A program made the position numbers and the translations under genes. Of a DNA stretch of 64,000 nt, positions 62,038 to 64,000 are shown one piece after another (the first letter of the stretch is position 1; each line of letters starts with the position of its first letter). Source of the DNA: Gammaproteobacteria bacterium (lineage in GTDB: Bacteria; Pseudomonadota; Gammaproteobacteria; Xanthomonadales; Wenzhouxiangellaceae). The DNA is taken from the NCBI GenBank assembly GCA_021772975.1, contig JAJFKY010000016.1, forward strand, positions 404,795-468,794. Reading direction: 5' to 3'. The notes under the pieces were generated by a model. The model saw only the letters and a list, made by a program, of their open reading frames with translations. It searched no databases and was not told the DNA's origin.

Positions 62038-62493
62038 CTAATCCTCGGCCTGACATGCAGCCAGTGCTCGCCTCGCAACATCACTGCTGAACCCCTTACG
62101 GCATAAGGCCTGGAAAGCTTTCCCACGTTGCGCATAATCGGATAAATCATCGCGCCGTTTACCCAGAAAGCGCAGCGCGGCAGCCAGCCAGTCATCCTCA
62201 AGCTTGGCCATCGCGTCTGCAACCAGCTCATCAGTGATGCCTTTGTGACGCAGCTCTGCCTGAATAAGCAACGGACCATACAGGCGACCGGCCCGCTGTT
62301 TGGCGTAGGCTTCGGCGTAACGGGTATCTGATTGCAGATCATGCTGCTGACACCATGCCAGCGCCTGGCTGACGGTTTGCTCGGAATAGCCGCGCTGCGC
62401 CAGCTTGTGCTGCAGTTCCTGCGCGCTGTGTTCACGCCGGGCCAACAGCTTAACCGCCAGTTGTCTGGCGGCGCTGTCACTATCCTTGCTCAT
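62038..62493 (-). CDS. recX: Regulatory protein RecX
   Basis: 151 aa. RecX caps RecA filaments and slows strand exchange. The three-helix repeats show AVKLLARREHSAQELQHKL, then YAKQRAGRLYGPLLIQAELRHKGI and LGKRRDDLSDYAQRGK. Positioned 32 bp after recA on the same strand, the standard recA-recX pair. The start MSKDSDSAARQ is natural. Full length. Confidence 0.93.
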   Translation of the reverse strand: MSKDSDSAARQLAVKLLARREHSAQELQHKLAQRGYSEQTVSQALAWCQQHDLQSDTRYAEAYAKQRAGRLYGPLLIQAELRHKGITDELVADAMAKLEDDWLAAALRFLGKRRDDLSDYAQRGKAFQALCRKGFSSDVARRALAACQAED

Positions 62494-62525
62494 GATGTTG
62501 TCCGGGTCGGCTACCGGCCGCGGGT

Positions 62526-63563
62526 TTATTCAGTCGTCGCCTGCTCGGCCTGTTCGGCATCCTCGCTCGGCGTTTTGGCCAGCAGCTTATCGCGCAGTAA
62601 TTTGTCGATTTCATCGGCCATGGCTGGATTGTCTTTCAGGTAGAGGCGAACATTGTCCTTGCCCTGTCCGATGCGTTCTTCGCCATAGCTGTACCAGGCA
62701 CCGGATTTTTTGATCAGCTCGTGGGCCACGCCCAGGTCGATCAGTTCGCCTTCACGGGAGGTGCCCTCGCCGTACAGGATTTCAAACTCAGCCTGCCGGA
62801 AGGGTGGCGCAACTTTGTTTTTGACCACTTTGACGCGGGTCTGATTGCCAATCACTTCATCACCACGCTTGAGCGCGCCGATGCGGCGGATATCCAGGCG
62901 CACCGAAGCATAAAATTTCAGCGCGTTACCACCGCTGGTGGTTTCCGGGCTGCCGAACATCACGCCGATCTTCATGCGGATCTGATTGATAAAAATCACC
63001 ATGCAGTTGGAGCGTTTGATATTGCCGGTCAGCTTGCGCAATGCCTGTGACATCAGGCGTGCCTGCAGACCAACGTGCGAATCGCCCATCTCGCCCTCGA
63101 TTTCAGCTTTGGGGGTCAGGGCCGCGACCGAATCGACCACCACAATATCAACCGCGCCGGAGCGCACCAGCATGTCGGTGATCTCCAGCGCCTGCTCGCC
63201 GGTGTCGGGCTGAGAAACCAGCAGGTCATCAATATCAACCCCCAGTTTACCGGCGTAGTTAGTATCCAGCGCGTGCTCGGCATCCACAAAGGCCGCGGTG
63301 CCACCCAGTTTCTGGGCCTGGGCAACGGCCTGCAAGGCCAGAGTGGTTTTACCGGACGATTCCGGTCCGTAGATTTCTATCACCCGGCCACGCGGCAGGC
63401 CGCCGATGCCCAGTGCAATATCCAGGGTGAGTGAGCCGGTCGAAATCGCTTCGATATCGGGCGCTGCGCCGCCATCGCCCATACGCATAATGGCGCCTTT
63501 GCCATATTGTTTTTCAATTTGTCCGAGTGCTGCTGCCAGCGCGCGTTTACGGTTGTCGTCCAC
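62526..63563 (-). CDS. recA: Recombinase RecA
   Basis: 345 aa. RecA forms filaments on single-stranded DNA for recombination and SOS induction. Walker A is GPESSGKTT, Walker [11 protein letters not shown], and the L2 region [22 protein letters not shown]; the C-terminus is acidic ([13 protein letters not shown]). The start is GTG at 63563 with CAGGAG 6 nt upstream, which fixes it. recX follows. I find no canonical SOS box upstream (see findings). Confidence 0.98.
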   Translation of the reverse strand: MDDNRKRALAAALGQIEKQYGKGAIMRMGDGGAAPDIEAISTGSLTLDIALGIGGLPRGRVIEIYGPESSGKTTLALQAVAQAQKLGGTAAFVDAEHALDTNYAGKLGVDIDDLLVSQPDTGEQALEITDMLVRSGAVDIVVVDSVAALTPKAEIEGEMGDSHVGLQARLMSQALRKLTGNIKRSNCMVIFINQIRMKIGVMFGSPETTSGGNALKFYASVRLDIRRIGALKRGDEVIGNQTRVKVVKNKVAPPFRQAEFEILYGEGTSREGELIDLGVAHELIKKSGAWYSYGEERIGQGKDNVRLYLKDNPAMADEIDKLLRDKLLAKTPSEDAEQAEQATTE

Positions 63564-63866
63564 TTAGAACTCCTGATCAATTCAATAAGGTGAGTTAGGC
63601 TCAACAGAGCATTATGCCATGCTCAAATTATGACACAGCCGCACGGATAACAAGAGGCGGCATGCATGGCGCGCGATGATCTTACAAACAGCTGGGGTTT
63701 ATTCGCTCAGGGACGGCGTTGAGGTTCGGTTTGCTGTTACCTTTCGTTCGCAACCGGGCGTGTTGATAGCGCAGAGTGCGGTGGCTGGAAATGTTTTCGT
63801 CATAACAGCCGGGTAAGCGTGAGGAGATCCTTCGCCCACGGCTCAGGATGACAGTTTATACAGGGC
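63564..63866. other. Upstream region of recA
   Basis: Should hold the recA promoter. I see no gene. It contains a second copy of the dispersed palindromic repeat (63824-63853). No clear -35/-10 pair or LexA site could be assigned. Confidence 0.5.
63824..63853. repeat. Second copy of the dispersed palindromic repeat
   Basis: GAGATCCTTCGC, 6 bases, then GCTCAGGATGACA. It matches 33780-33809 except for five central bases. Only half of the palindrome seen at 33726-33812 is present here. Confidence 0.7.
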
Positions 63867-64000
63867 GGACTATCTCCCCGGACTATCTCCCCGGACTATC
63901 TCCCCGGACTATCTCCCCGGACTATCTCCCCGGACTATCTCCCCGGACTATCTCCCCGGACTATCTCCCCGGACTATCTCCCCGGACTATCTCCCCGGAC
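63867..64000. repeat. 13-bp tandem repeat array (10 perfect copies, runs off the window)
   Basis: Unit GGACTATCTCCCC repeated from 63867 without a single mismatch for 10 copies, plus 4 bases of an 11th at the edge. The unit length is not a multiple of three, so no coding repeat. Perfect identity suggests recent slippage or a variable-number locus, or an assembly collapse. Confidence 0.95.

Noticed and set aside
63867..64000. Possible CRISPR array at the right edge
   Set aside because: The unit is 13 bp with no spacers, so it is a plain tandem repeat.

Overview
The window looks like a chromosomal segment of a free-living, aerobic gammaproteobacterium. The evidence is the rpsP-rimM-trmD-rplS block, a recA-recX pair, LPS-core genes (a GT9 heptosyltransferase and a Kdo kinase), DsbB, a YceH-type protein, a DUF1820 protein, a GspA/GspB pair, an aa3-type cytochrome c oxidase and a bifunctional PutA. 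The genus cannot be fixed from sequence alone. Most of the window is ordinary, densely coding core genome. The accessory parts are a repeat-bounded transposase element near 7.7-9.2 kb, related repeats elsewhere, AT-rich gene-poor stretches near 12.3-13.9 kb and 61.5-62.0 kb, and a tandem-repeat array at the right edge.

Layout. 0-2.8 kb: a leftward copper-handling set (CopL-like Cys/His-rich protein, TolC-like outer-membrane lipoprotein with a His-rich tail, Tat-exported multicopper oxidase cut by the window edge). 3-5.8 kb: an OmpA-domain protein with three tandem Ig/cadherin-like repeats, then a DUF6165 protein. 5.8-7.7 kb: divergent LPS-core genes. 7.7-9.2 kb: a REP-associated (RAYT/Y1) transposase between near-perfect inverted ends. 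9.2-12.3 kb: an alpha/beta hydrolase divergent from PhyH dioxygenase, VUT/YhhQ transporter and fatty-acid hydroxylase genes, with a good Fur-box match between them. 12.4-16.1 kb: REP-like direct repeats, an orphan secreted protein, and an rnd, PD40-protein, tRNA-Arg(CCU) series. 16.2-23.1 kb: SUMF1-domain secreted protein, hutH, dsbB, class II DAHP synthase, a redoxin and a DUF1801 protein.

23.2-29.8 kb holds the most unusual unit. It is a leftward three-gene operon: an ECF sigma factor, a zinc-finger anti-sigma factor fused to a von Willebrand A-like region (929 aa), and a 1074-aa exported, membrane-anchored protein. The last gene contains an in-frame tandem-repeat insert whose core resembles the transposase-end repeat. 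I infer a surface-sensing or envelope-stress system; its function is not known from sequence.

30-34.5 kb: FmdB-like zinc ribbon, POT peptide transporter, a YciK-like SDR that has lost its catalytic residues, HIT protein, CrcB and a PmtA-like methyltransferase. 34.5-38.2 kb: a secreted M14 carboxypeptidase with C-terminal repeats and a partner protein. 38.4-43.1 kb: the ribosomal/tRNA-modification operon, a DUF4442 protein and htpG. 43.3-47.5 kb: GFA-family protein, glycine-zipper lipoprotein, YceH, PGPGW protein, an AspH/LpxO-type hydroxylase and a sulfotransferase. 47.5-51.8 kb: a compact cytochrome oxidase operon with a 35-codon membrane peptide gene in the place where cox11 often lies. 52-61.5 kb: putA, gspA-gspB, rhomboid protease, DUF1820 and a TonB-dependent receptor. 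62-64 kb: recX-recA, then a 13-bp tandem array running off the window.
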